Source of the DNA: Shewanella eurypsychrophilus
GTDB taxonomy: Bacteria > Pseudomonadota > Gammaproteobacteria > Enterobacterales > Shewanellaceae
Direction: 5' to 3'
Length of the DNA: 64,000 nucleotides
NCBI RefSeq assembly: GCF_007004545.3
Contig: NZ_CP045503.2
Span: 2,326,501 to 2,390,500, forward strand
Position 1 is the stretch's first letter; every line of letters begins with the position of its first letter. Position numbers and translations under genes: made by a program. Below the pieces are notes generated by a model. It ran no database searches. It was not told the origin of the DNA and saw nothing but the letters and a program-made list of their open reading frames with translations. Below are positions 1 to 7,456 of the stretch, in pieces.

Positions 1-1
1 G

Positions 2-178
2 TTTGAAGTACAAGTCCGTTTTACACTCTTTGGTATGAGTATGTATGCCATGGTTGAAGACATTAAGTTTATCGATGATGCTCTTATCATGCATGCTGAC
101 GCTGGGGCGGTAAGGTGGAGTTTAAAGTTAGATTCTCCAGAACAAATAGCTGCGATTCGTGAAGAGTTAGGCGTCTAA
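2..178 (+). CDS. C-terminal end of a small uncharacterised protein (possibly DUF3389)
   Basis: An open frame enters from the left edge and ends at a TAA at 176-178, giving 58 residues ending in EELGV. The segment ADAGAVRWSLKLDSPEQ resembles, from memory, the end of the small DUF3389 family found in Vibrio and Shewanella, which is about 75-80 residues long. That match is a recollection, not a search result. If it is right, only about 20 N-terminal residues are missing. A short hairpin (170-175 with 186-191) overlaps the stop. The function of the family is unknown. Confidence 0.5.
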   Translation, partial: FEVQVRFTLFGMSMYAMVEDIKFIDDALIMHADAGAVRWSLKLDSPEQIAAIREELGV

Positions 179-191
179 TATAAAAGACGCC
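170..191 (+). terminator. weak hairpin over the stop of the first gene
   Basis: GGCGTC at 170-175 pairs with GACGCC at 186-191 across a 10-nt AT-rich loop. No U-run follows, so it would be a poor intrinsic terminator. It lies between two genes that converge. Confidence 0.3.
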
Positions 192-215
192 TTGGCTGGG
201 TTACTCTAATTGAGA

Positions 216-1238
216 TTATATGTCTTCTCGGTTATGGGGGGCTAGATAATCCAGCACCGGACCATTTGGTACGATTCTGCTTGGATTGATATTGGCATGA
301 CTGAAATAATAATGCTGTTTGATATGTTCAAAGTTAACTGTGTCAGCTATCCCCTCAATCTGATATAGCTCTCTTAGATAACCGGATATTGCCGGGTAGT
401 CATCAATGCGCTTTTTGTTCGTTTTAAAATGACCGACATAGACGGCATCGAAACGAATTAAGGTGGTAAACAATCTCCAATCGGCTTCAGTAATCTTGCC
501 TCCGATGAGATATCGCTGCTCTGTGAGTATCGACTCCAATTTGTCTAATGCGGTAAAAATCTCATCAAATGATTCATTATATGCTGTTTGTGATGTGGCA
601 AAACCTGCGCGATAGACACCATTATTAATACTCGAGTAGATCCATTCATTGATTGAGTCTATTTCAGACCTCAAGGCTTGCGGGTAAAAATCTAACTGAT
701 TATCGGTTATATGGTTAAACGAAGAGTTAAACATACGAATAATTTCCGCAGATTCATTGCTGACTATGGTTTTAGTGAGCTTATCCCAGAGCACTGGCAC
801 AGTAACCCGCCCTGTATAGTCAGGTGCTGCAAGTTGATAGATTTGATAAAGATAATCTTTAGCGTAGAGAGGATCACTCTCTGATCCTAGGATATGGGTC
901 GCCTCGGCACTTTGATTTTTTCCCTCAAATTCCCAGCCATTATGTAGCATATGTGGCTCTACTATCGATACATCTATGATCTCTTGCAGAGACTTTAATT
1001 CTCTGAAAATTAATGTCCTATGTGCCCAGGGACAGGCAAGAGATACATATAAATGATATCTGTTAGCCTCTGCTTTAAAGCCAGAAGCATCAATATCTTG
1101 CGAGGAGGGCATCCCATCGGCAGTGATCCAATGTCTGAAGCGTGCATCTTCACGTACGAATTTGCCGCCATTTTCTTTGGTCGGATACCATTGATCGACC
1201 CATTGTCCATTTTGAAGTAAGCCCATACTATTTCCCAC
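216..1238 (-). CDS. yqjG: glutathionyl-hydroquinone reductase (xi-class glutathione transferase)
   Basis: A 340-residue cytosolic protein of the YqjG/Ecm4 family, which reduces glutathionyl-hydroquinones using glutathione. The thioredoxin-like N-terminal half carries the family motif ACPWAHR with the catalytic cysteine at about residue 69, where E. coli YqjG has Cys63. The C-terminal half is the helical GST domain, including EADWRLFTTLIRFDAVYVGHF. Length is close to the E. coli protein. The start could be Met1 or Met5 (MGLLQNGQW). It is transcribed alone, divergent from the esterase gene. It probably clears quinone adducts from aromatic or respiratory quinone chemistry (inference). Confidence 0.93.
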   Translation of the reverse strand: MGNSMGLLQNGQWVDQWYPTKENGGKFVREDARFRHWITADGMPSSQDIDASGFKAEANRYHLYVSLACPWAHRTLIFRELKSLQEIIDVSIVEPHMLHNGWEFEGKNQSAEATHILGSESDPLYAKDYLYQIYQLAAPDYTGRVTVPVLWDKLTKTIVSNESAEIIRMFNSSFNHITDNQLDFYPQALRSEIDSINEWIYSSINNGVYRAGFATSQTAYNESFDEIFTALDKLESILTEQRYLIGGKITEADWRLFTTLIRFDAVYVGHFKTNKKRIDDYPAISGYLRELYQIEGIADTVNFEHIKQHYYFSHANINPSRIVPNGPVLDYLAPHNREDI

Positions 1239-1393
1239 TCGATGCTGATTATTTGATAATAATTTAACTTCTATTTAGCCGAATAAAAAGAGCATAAACT
1301 GGCAGTTTATAAACGAATTAATCGAATGTTTTTGCTGAGCAGTTAACACTGATATGATATCGGCAAAAATGAGTGGAAGATTAAAGGGAAAAT

Positions 1394-2065
1394 ATGTCAG
1401 TAGTCGCATTAGAGAGGATCACGATTGAACCTAACACACCAGCTACTGCCTGTGTGATCTGGTTACACGGCTTAGGAGATTCGGGAGCAGGATTTGCACC
1501 CGTCGTACCCGCTTTAGGCTTGCCCGAGGAGCACGGCATACGTTTTGTGTTTCCCCATGCACCTGAACAGGCGGTAACGATTAATCAGGGTTATGTGATG
1601 CGAGCCTGGTATGACATCAAAAGTATGGATCTACATAATCGCGCCGATATGCCTGGTGTATTGGAGTCGGAGCAATCTGTCCTCGCTTTGATCCAAGAGC
1701 AGATTGATTCAGGGATCCCCGCCAACAAAATCGTAGTTGCAGGTTTTAGCCAAGGCGGCGTCATGAGCCTATTCACCGGCTTGAGGTATCCGCAGACATT
1801 AGCCGGGATCATGGCGTTATCTTGCTACTTGCCTACCGGTGATACGTTACCTGAGTTACTCAGTGAATCTAATAAATACACCGCAATATTACAGCATCAT
1901 GGCGAGCAAGATGATGTGGTGCCGCTGTTCGCTGGTAAGATGGCTAATGATCTACTTAACCAAGCAGGGTACCAAACAGAGTGGGAAACCTATGCCATGG
2001 GACACAGTGTACTGCCGCAACAACTGCAGGATATTGCAAAGTGGTTGGTTTTACGCTTGCTTTAA
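1394..2065 (+). CDS. alpha/beta-hydrolase, carboxylesterase/phospholipase family
   Basis: A 223-residue serine hydrolase of the Abhydrolase_2 (carboxylesterase/lysophospholipase, acyl-protein-thioesterase-like) family. The visible triad is Ser119 in GFSQGG, Asp173 in HGEQDDVVP and His204 in MGHSV. The oxyanion segment is WLHGLGDSG near residue 23. There is no signal peptide, so it should be cytosolic. AAAGGGA lies just ahead of the ATG. Family members cleave short-chain esters; the natural substrate cannot be read from sequence. It stands alone, with a 355-bp gap after it holding repeated motifs. Confidence 0.9.
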   Translation: MSVVALERITIEPNTPATACVIWLHGLGDSGAGFAPVVPALGLPEEHGIRFVFPHAPEQAVTINQGYVMRAWYDIKSMDLHNRADMPGVLESEQSVLALIQEQIDSGIPANKIVVAGFSQGGVMSLFTGLRYPQTLAGIMALSCYLPTGDTLPELLSESNKYTAILQHHGEQDDVVPLFAGKMANDLLNQAGYQTEWETYAMGHSVLPQQLQDIAKWLVLRLL

Positions 2066-2420
2066 GTAAGCGTTTTGTTGTCGTTTGGTTTTTGATACAA
2101 GTTGTTTCTTATCTGCACTGTTTTACTTTCGGTATAGTAATAATGAACAGCTTGTTTCTCTATGGTCTTGATAGCCTTGCTCTTTAAGCTGTTAGTACTT
2201 AGTACTGCATGCCGTATCCCCTAATCTTTGTTAGCTCCTTATATAAGCTTGTTTCTATCACGAGACACAACTTGTTAATAACAGCTTGTTTCTGTTTACA
2301 TTTCTATCTTTCGTGATGAGAATAAATATAAAAATTGTCATACCTCTTTGGTATCATTTCATCAGCGGGATCACAGAATCCTCACTTTCAAAGTAAAGTA
2401 ATAATCTAAAGGTTGATGTA
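2066..2420. other. 355-bp intergenic stretch with repeated GCTTGTTTCT motif and nucleotidase promoter
   Basis: No gene is supported here; the open frame running through to about 2187 is a shadow of the upstream gene's reading frames. The stretch holds four related copies of RSTTGTTTCT (2099-2109, 2146-2159, 2245-2256, 2280-2293), two of them in the longer form AACAGCTTGTTTCT. An extended -10 promoter and a conserved 36-bp block (2346-2381) follow, ahead of the first nucleotidase gene. Confidence 0.6.
2346..2381 (+). promoter_or_regulatory. extended -10 promoter and conserved block upstream of nucleotidase A
   Basis: TGGTATCAT at 2349-2357 matches an extended -10 element (TGnTATAAT). It sits in a 36-bp stretch that matches 4699-4734, upstream of the tandem paralogue, at 26 of 36 positions by my hand alignment. 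The match includes the downstream core CAGCGRGATC. No good -35 is seen at normal spacing, as expected of an extended -10 promoter. The CAGCG part lies in the initially transcribed region and could be an operator. Confidence 0.5.
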
Positions 2421-4187
2421 ATGACAAATAAGCTTATAAAAGGCCTCGTTGCGACAGCGGTATTAGCGGCACTGGCTGGTTGTAATAGTAGTGATGATGA
2501 TGCACCCAAAACAGGTTGTGAATCAGGCAGTGAAACATGTACCGGCTTTACGGTTATTCATACTAACGATAACCATGGCCGCTTCTGGCAAAATAGCGAT
2601 GGCGAGTATGGTATGGCGGCACGTAAAACCGTCATCGACCAGATCCGCTCTGACGTAGAACGCAGTGGTGGCGAGACCATTCTTTTGTCTGGCGGTGATA
2701 TCAATACCGGCGTGCCAGAGTCTGATATGCAGGACGCTGTCCCTGACTTTATCGGCATGAGCATACTTGGTTATGACGCTATGGCTGTAGGTAACCATGA
2801 ATTTGATAATCCGCTTACGACATTAGATATGCAGGCTAATATTGCTCAGTTCCCAATGCTTGCTGCAAATATCTATAAAAAAGATATCGATGGCATCATC
2901 ACTGATGAGCGCTATTTTGAACCATATCGCGTATTTGAAGTTAATGGTCTGAAAGTTGCCATTATTGGTTTTACAACTGTGGATACTCCTAAAGTTGTGA
3001 GCCCTGATAATGTTGCCAGTTTGCACTTTACCGATCCGCAAGATGAAATTCAGACTGTGCTTGCTGAGATTGAAGCCAATGAAACTGTAGATATGGTCTT
3101 TGCTTTGACTCATATGGGCCACTATGCCGATGGAAATCACGGTACAGAAGCTGCGGGCGATGTGATGTTAGCGCGCTCTTTAGAGCAAGGACAACTTCAG
3201 GCTATTATCGGTGGTCATTCACAAAATCCAGTGTGTATGGAAGGGGATGATTATGATGAAAATTTCCAACCTGGTGATGAGTGTAAGCCCGATATTCAAA
3301 ATGGCACCTTTATTATGCAAGCCCATGAATGGGGCAAGTACGTAGGCCGTGCAGATTTTGAGTATGTAGATGGTGAGTTGACGCTGGTAAGTTATAACCT
3401 GATCCCTATTAACCTCAAGGTAGAAGATGAAAACGGCGATAAAGTTTTTGCCACCGAAGAGGTAGAGCAAGACCAAATTGTCATTGATGCACTACAGCAT
3501 TATCAAGATATGGGTCAGGAGCTATTGGATGTGGTCATATCAAGCACTGACGGTAAGCTAGAAGGTGATCGTGATGTGGTACGTGTTGAACAAACTAACT
3601 TAGGTCAGCTGCTTACTCGTGCCTATGGTGACTGGGTGACTGCTAACTTCGAACCTACAGTCGATTTTGGTGTGATGAACTCAGGTGGTATTCGTGCTTC
3701 GATTGCTCCTGGTGATGTTTCTTATCGTGATGTGTTAACTGTACAGCCATTTGGTAATGATGTTGCTTTTGTGACTATGTCAGGCGTAGAAGTACAGGCA
3801 TATCTTGCTAATGTGGCGCAGAAGACTGGCGGCGGTATGCCTCAGCTTTACCCTATGGATATGACTGTTACCTGTGATGCTATCGACATCAATCCTGATG
3901 CAACGCCTGCTGATATTGTTGATATTCAATCCCTTGGTGGTCGAGAGTTTAATCTAGAAAGCGATTACACTTTTTCACTGATAAACTTCAGTGCTTCTGG
4001 CGGTGATGACTACCCGGCGATTACTGATCACGCCAACTATATCGATACACAACGCAGTGATGCATCTGTGCTTCGTGAATACTTTGAAAGTAATTCAAGT
4101 ATCAAGGTGACTGAATACGCGCCTGAAAATGGTGGCCATCCGGTCTTTTATCGAGGTGGTTCAGAAGTTAAGAGTTGTGCTAAGTAA
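2421..4187 (+). CDS. lipoprotein 5'-nucleotidase / metallophosphatase, UshA-NutA family (copy A)
   Basis: A 588-residue exported lipoprotein that should hydrolyse extracellular nucleotides. The signal ends in a lipobox LAGC with the lipidated Cys at residue 21. The N-terminal calcineurin-like metal site shows HTNDNHGR (D50, H52), GGDINTG (D93), GNHEFD (N125, H126) and later the TH and GGHSQNP motifs. The C-terminal nucleotidase domain carries MNSGGIR and QPFGND. The Cys-containing segment CMEGDDYDENF...GDECKPD suggests a disulfide loop. AAAGG precedes the ATG. A close paralogue follows in tandem, and each copy has its own promoter and terminator. Ecto-nucleotidases of this type let marine bacteria use nucleotides as a source of phosphorus and nucleosides (inference). 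Confidence 0.92.
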   Translation: MTNKLIKGLVATAVLAALAGCNSSDDDAPKTGCESGSETCTGFTVIHTNDNHGRFWQNSDGEYGMAARKTVIDQIRSDVERSGGETILLSGGDINTGVPESDMQDAVPDFIGMSILGYDAMAVGNHEFDNPLTTLDMQANIAQFPMLAANIYKKDIDGIITDERYFEPYRVFEVNGLKVAIIGFTTVDTPKVVSPDNVASLHFTDPQDEIQTVLAEIEANETVDMVFALTHMGHYADGNHGTEAAGDVMLARSLEQGQLQAIIGGHSQNPVCMEGDDYDENFQPGDECKPDIQNGTFIMQAHEWGKYVGRADFEYVDGELTLVSYNLIPINLKVEDENGDKVFATEEVEQDQIVIDALQHYQDMGQELLDVVISSTDGKLEGDRDVVRVEQTNLGQLLTRAYGDWVTANFEPTVDFGVMNSGGIRASIAPGDVSYRDVLTVQPFGNDVAFVTMSGVEVQAYLANVAQKTGGGMPQLYPMDMTVTCDAIDINPDATPADIVDIQSLGGREFNLESDYTFSLINFSASGGDDYPAITDHANYIDTQRSDASVLREYFESNSSIKVTEYAPENGGHPVFYRGGSEVKSCAK

Positions 4188-4206
4188 GCAGCTTTAAACA
4201 CACTGG

Positions 4207-4237
4207 ATAAAAAGCAGCCGAATGGCTGCTTTTTTTA
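4207..4237 (+). terminator. intrinsic terminator of nucleotidase A
   Basis: AGCAGCC (4213-4219), loop GAAT, GGCTGCT (4224-4230), followed by a run of seven or more Ts. It starts about 20 nt after the stop. It separates the two nucleotidase genes into independent transcripts. Confidence 0.93.
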
Positions 4238-4698
4238 TCTCTGATTATTCAAATTCTCCCGCATTCTGAGTGAATGTGGCGTGTCATTATCGAATGTTAA
4301 GTTAGTCAGCGCTAATTTAACATTGACAATTAATTGTGTTCTGTAAGCATATTGTTGTCATTCAAAATTCAAATAATCTCAATATTTGTCATTTATTAGC
4401 TAACATTTTTGCGAAACTCCTCATTATTCTTTATGACAAGGTCATGGCAAGGTCTTAGTTGCGGTTAACCACTGTTCTTATTTTGATTCTAAGTTAGCTA
4501 CTTGTTAAAGCTGATTAATCATTTGAAAACTAAAGTAACACTGATTGTTTGTGGTCGATATTGACTCGAGATGCTTTAACTTATACTTGTTGGCTTTTTA
4601 GTCTGTTCTTATATATGAACAATTGTTGAAATAAATCACTGTAAAGCAACACATTAACGTCACAAAAATTCATAAAAATGACACATTAGCCAAATATT

Positions 4699-4734
4699 CT
4701 TTGCTATGATGTTGCCAGCGAGATCGAAGAGTCC
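4699..4734 (+). promoter_or_regulatory. extended -10 promoter and conserved block upstream of nucleotidase B
   Basis: TGCTATGAT at 4702-4710 fits TGnTATAAT. The block aligns without gaps to 2346-2381 ahead of copy A, including CAGCGAGATC. The ribosome-binding stretches are also alike (AGGTTGATGTA and GGGGTTGATAGTA before the ATGs), so the duplication took the 5' region with it. Confidence 0.5.
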
Positions 4735-4797
4735 GTTTTTGTAAACAATGATGGTTACCAAAAAGATATTTTATAAAAAATCTAGGGGTTGATAGTA

Positions 4798-6510
4798 ATG
4801 ACAAATAAGCTAATTAAAGGTTTAGTTGCGACTGCAGTTTTAGCGGCATTATCAGGTTGTGGTAGTGATAACGATGACAACAAAGAAGTTGTTCTGCCTA
4901 CTACATGTGCTGAAGCGGGTGAAGCTTGTACAATTTTCACCGTACTTCACACTAACGATAACCATGGCCGCTTCTTTGAAAACAAATATGGCGAGTATGG
5001 AATGGCGGCGCGTAAGACGCTGATCGACCAGATCCGTGCCGAAGTTGAGTCAAATGGTGGCGAAACCATCTTACTTTCTGGTGGTGATATCAACACAGGT
5101 GTACCTGAGTCAGACTTGCAAGATGCACGTCCGGATTTCGTTGGTATGAACCTAATTGGTTATGATGCGATGGCAGTGGGTAACCACGAGTTTGATAACC
5201 CATTATCAGTTGTTGATATGCAGCGTGAACTGGCTAACTTCCCGATGTTAGCGGCTAACATCTATGACAAAGTCTCAGGTGCTCGTTATTTCGAACCATA
5301 CAAGGTATTCGATGTTAACGGTCTTCGCATCGCGGTTGTCGGTCTGACAACTGAAGATACAGCCAAAATTGGTAACCCTGAATTCATCAGCGGTCTCGAA
5401 TTTACCGACCCACAAGAAGAACTTAAGAAAGTTATTCAAGATATTAAAGATGCCGATGTGGCTGACTTGATTTTCGCGACGACTCACATGGGCCACTTTG
5501 CCGATGCGGTTAGCGGCAGCAACGCACCTGGTGATGTTGCTCTGGCTCGTGCTATGACTCCTGGTGACTTAGCAGCAGTGATCGGTGGACACTCCCAGAA
5601 CCCAGTTTGTATGGAAGGTGATGCATACGATCCTGAGTTCACACCTGGTGGCGAATGTAAGCCAGATGTGCAGAACGGCACGTTCATCATGCAGGCTCAC
5701 GAGTGGGGTAAGTATGTTGGCCAAGCTAATTTTGAATACTTCAATGATGAGCTACATTTAGCCAGCTACAAGTTGATCCCTGTTAACTTGAAGAAGAAGA
5801 ACGAAGAGGGCGAGCGTGTCCTTATCGGTGAAGCAATCACGCCTGATGCTACCGTGCTTGAAATTATGCAGCAGTACCAAAATGTCGGTCAGGAAGAGCT
5901 TCTTGAAGTTATCGGTACTACCGATGGCAAACTTGAAGGAGACCGTGGCGTTGTTCGTACACAACAGACTAATATGGGTCGTCTGATTGCTGAAGCTCAG
6001 CGTACTAAAGTAGATGCTGACTTTGCAGTCATGAACTCAGGTGGTGTACGTGATTCTATCGAAGCCGGTGAAATCACGTACAAAGATGTGCTGACTGTAC
6101 AGCCATTTGGCAACTCAATTACCTTGAGCACAATGACTGGCGCAGAAATCACTGAGTACCTAAATGTCGTCGCTACAGTCGATATCGGTGTAGAAGGTTC
6201 TGGCGCATACCCTCAGCTTGTAGGGATTAAGATGGATGTTGATTGTGAAGCTAAAACCGTCGCGATTAACGACATAAATGGTAAAGGTTTTGCTGCAGAT
6301 GCAATGTACAGCTTTACCGTTCCTAGCTTCAATGCAGCAGGCGGTGATGGCTACCCAGTACTTGCACCTGTTATGACTGGTTATGTAGATGCTGAAGTTA
6401 TGTACACCTACATTAAAGACATCGGTGATATTATGGTTGCTGATTTTGCTCCAGTTGCCAGTGATATTCAGTTCTTGAACAGTAATAGTACTCTGGCTTG
6501 TCAGCGTTAA
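4798..6510 (+). CDS. lipoprotein 5'-nucleotidase / metallophosphatase, UshA-NutA family (copy B)
   Basis: A 570-residue tandem paralogue of copy A, sharing long identical blocks: the first 17 residues of the signal, HTNDNHGRF, GGDINTGVPESD, GNHEFDNPL, GGHSQNPVCMEGD, MQAHEWGKYVG and TVQPFGN. The lipobox LSGC puts the acylated Cys at 21. I chose the ATG at 4798 over a TTG at 4789 because it gives the same N-terminus as copy A and has AGGGG 8 nt upstream. It differs from A mainly in the C-terminal domain (for example MNSGGVRDSI versus MNSGGIRASI), so substrate range may have drifted. The gene has its own promoter and terminator. Confidence 0.92.
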   Translation: MTNKLIKGLVATAVLAALSGCGSDNDDNKEVVLPTTCAEAGEACTIFTVLHTNDNHGRFFENKYGEYGMAARKTLIDQIRAEVESNGGETILLSGGDINTGVPESDLQDARPDFVGMNLIGYDAMAVGNHEFDNPLSVVDMQRELANFPMLAANIYDKVSGARYFEPYKVFDVNGLRIAVVGLTTEDTAKIGNPEFISGLEFTDPQEELKKVIQDIKDADVADLIFATTHMGHFADAVSGSNAPGDVALARAMTPGDLAAVIGGHSQNPVCMEGDAYDPEFTPGGECKPDVQNGTFIMQAHEWGKYVGQANFEYFNDELHLASYKLIPVNLKKKNEEGERVLIGEAITPDATVLEIMQQYQNVGQEELLEVIGTTDGKLEGDRGVVRTQQTNMGRLIAEAQRTKVDADFAVMNSGGVRDSIEAGEITYKDVLTVQPFGNSITLSTMTGAEITEYLNVVATVDIGVEGSGAYPQLVGIKMDVDCEAKTVAINDINGKGFAADAMYSFTVPSFNAAGGDGYPVLAPVMTGYVDAEVMYTYIKDIGDIMVADFAPVASDIQFLNSNSTLACQR

Positions 6511-6552
6511 TTTAGCGTTAGTTTAGCGTTGGTTTAGTGTTAAAAGTTTTTT

Positions 6553-6580
6553 AAAAAGCAGCTTTCGAGCTGCTTTTTTT
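6553..6580 (+). terminator. intrinsic terminator of nucleotidase B
   Basis: GCAGCT (6558-6563), loop TTCG, AGCTGC (6568-6573), with As before and a T-run after. Like the copy-A terminator it is built around AGCAGC/GCTGCT. Confidence 0.93.
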
Positions 6581-6637
6581 ATTTATACTCCGCATACTTT
6601 CCTACCAACAAATAATTTTAAAATAATTGTTTGCCCC

Positions 6638-6665
6638 CTTGAAAATAAAAAATACGACTACATAT
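6638..6665 (+). promoter_or_regulatory. sigma-32 heat-shock promoter of ibpA
   Basis: CTTGAAA at 6638-6644 is an exact match to the usual sigma-32 -35 core. After 13 nt, CTACATAT at 6658-6665 resembles the -10 CCCCATNT. The preceding run of Cs is also typical. It lies about 165 nt upstream of ibpA, leaving room for the structured leader. Confidence 0.72.
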
Positions 6666-6697
6666 ATAGTTTATGGAACGCTCGATGAGGTTCCTAA

Positions 6698-6739
6698 GTT
6701 AACTCAGTTCGTGATGCCTTCGGGGTCATAAGAGTTAAC
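6698..6739 (+). promoter_or_regulatory. long hairpin in the ibpA leader
   Basis: GTTAACTC (6698-6705) is the exact complement of GAGTTAAC (6732-6739). Inside, GTGATGCC and GGGTCAT pair around a TTCG tetraloop (6719-6722), leaving one bulged G. ROSE leaders usually have one to three such stable helper hairpins upstream of the temperature-sensing one. Confidence 0.65.
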
Positions 6740-6801
6740 GAGTAATCAATCGGTGCGACAAAAAATTGCTTCTGCAGTCGAGTCGGCCAACTTAAATTAA
6801 A

Positions 6802-6825
6802 TATATTGCTTAAGACAAGGATATA
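6802..6825 (+). promoter_or_regulatory. ROSE-type RNA thermometer hairpin over the ibpA ribosome-binding site
   Basis: The strand TATATTGCTT (6802-6811) pairs with AAGGATATA (6817-6825) around the loop AAGAC. The TTGCT segment, with its unpaired G at 6808, faces the AAGGA Shine-Dalgarno, which is the defining ROSE geometry (UYGCU against AGGA). The ATG follows 3 nt later at 6829. Melting on heating would expose the ribosome-binding site, as known for E. coli ibpA. Confidence 0.78.
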
Positions 6826-6828
6826 ACT

Positions 6829-7269
6829 ATGCGTAATTATGATCTTACTCCCCTATACCGCAGTGCCATTGGCTTCGATCGTCTAGCCCAGCTTGCAGAG
6901 CATGCGGCGTCCAACAAAGGCAACTCTGGGTATCCCCCTTATAACATCGAACTTCTCAACGAAAGCCGTTATCGCATTACTATGGCGGTTGCCGGTTTCA
7001 GCATGGATGAACTCGATATCACCAGCGAAGGTGAAAAGTTATTAGTGAAGGGAACCAAAGTGGCAGAAGATAAGTCGCGTAAGTACCTTTATCAAGGTAT
7101 TGCTGAACGCGGTTTTGAACGTACTTTTCAGCTTGCAGACTATGTGACTGTGATTGGGGCTAATCTTGAAAATGGCTTGCTCAATATCGATCTGCAACGC
7201 GAGATCCCCGAGGCTTTAAAGCCAAGAAAAATTGAGATTGGTACATCACGTGTTCTGGAATCAGAATAG
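6829..7269 (+). CDS. ibpA: small heat-shock protein IbpA
   Basis: A 146-residue Hsp20-family holdase that binds aggregating proteins in the cytoplasm and passes them to DnaK/ClpB. The N-terminus [19 protein letters not shown] is close to E. coli IbpA. The alpha-crystallin domain runs from about PPYNIELL to the conserved [13 protein letters not shown]. An I-x-I type C-terminal tail is present (PRKIEIG). Only one ibp gene lies here, with no ibpB partner. Expression is predicted to be doubly heat-controlled, by a sigma-32 promoter and a leader thermometer. Confidence 0.96.
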   Translation: MRNYDLTPLYRSAIGFDRLAQLAEHAASNKGNSGYPPYNIELLNESRYRITMAVAGFSMDELDITSEGEKLLVKGTKVAEDKSRKYLYQGIAERGFERTFQLADYVTVIGANLENGLLNIDLQREIPEALKPRKIEIGTSRVLESE

Positions 7270-7387
7270 CTGACTCAAGCTTGTTTTATTTAAGGTGAGT
7301 TGTAGAGTTAAGCGAGTTTAATGCTCATATTATTGAGCAATGCCTGGACTCAGTACTCGTTTATTGCTGATAAAAACCGCCATAAAA

Positions 7388-7411
7388 GAAGGGAGCTAAT
7401 GCTCCCTTTTT
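7388..7411. terminator. bidirectional terminator between ibpA and ilvH
   Basis: AAGGGAGC, loop TAAT, GCTCCCTT with As before and Ts after. It lies between two convergent genes and works in both directions by composition. Confidence 0.9.
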
Positions 7412-7456
7412 AGTGTCTAACTTTTAAATAAAGCTTATAAAAATAGTTTACTATTC

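Larger units (their letters stand above)
4188..4797. other. 610-bp intergenic stretch between the tandem nucleotidases
   Basis: After the terminator the stretch is AT-rich with no credible gene. It holds a 10-bp near-perfect hairpin (GTTAAGTTAG 4296-4305, CTAATTTAAC 4312-4321, with one G-U pair) and, directly after it, the 12-bp palindrome ACAATTAATTGT (4326-4337). Several TTGTCAT-like words are scattered through it. The copy-B promoter block is at 4699-4734. Confidence 0.55.
6511..6828. other. 318-bp stretch: nucleotidase terminator, ibpA promoter and structured ibpA leader
   Basis: No gene. In order it holds a Rho-independent terminator (6553-6580), a sigma-32 promoter (6638-6665), a long hairpin (6698-6739) and the ROSE-type hairpin that hides the ibpA ribosome-binding site (6802-6825). 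Each is listed separately. Confidence 0.75.

Noticed and set aside
2335..2357. Pho box upstream of the first nucleotidase
   Set aside because: TTGTCAT is present, but the second half-site 11 bp on does not match CTGTCAT, and the second nucleotidase has no matching site.
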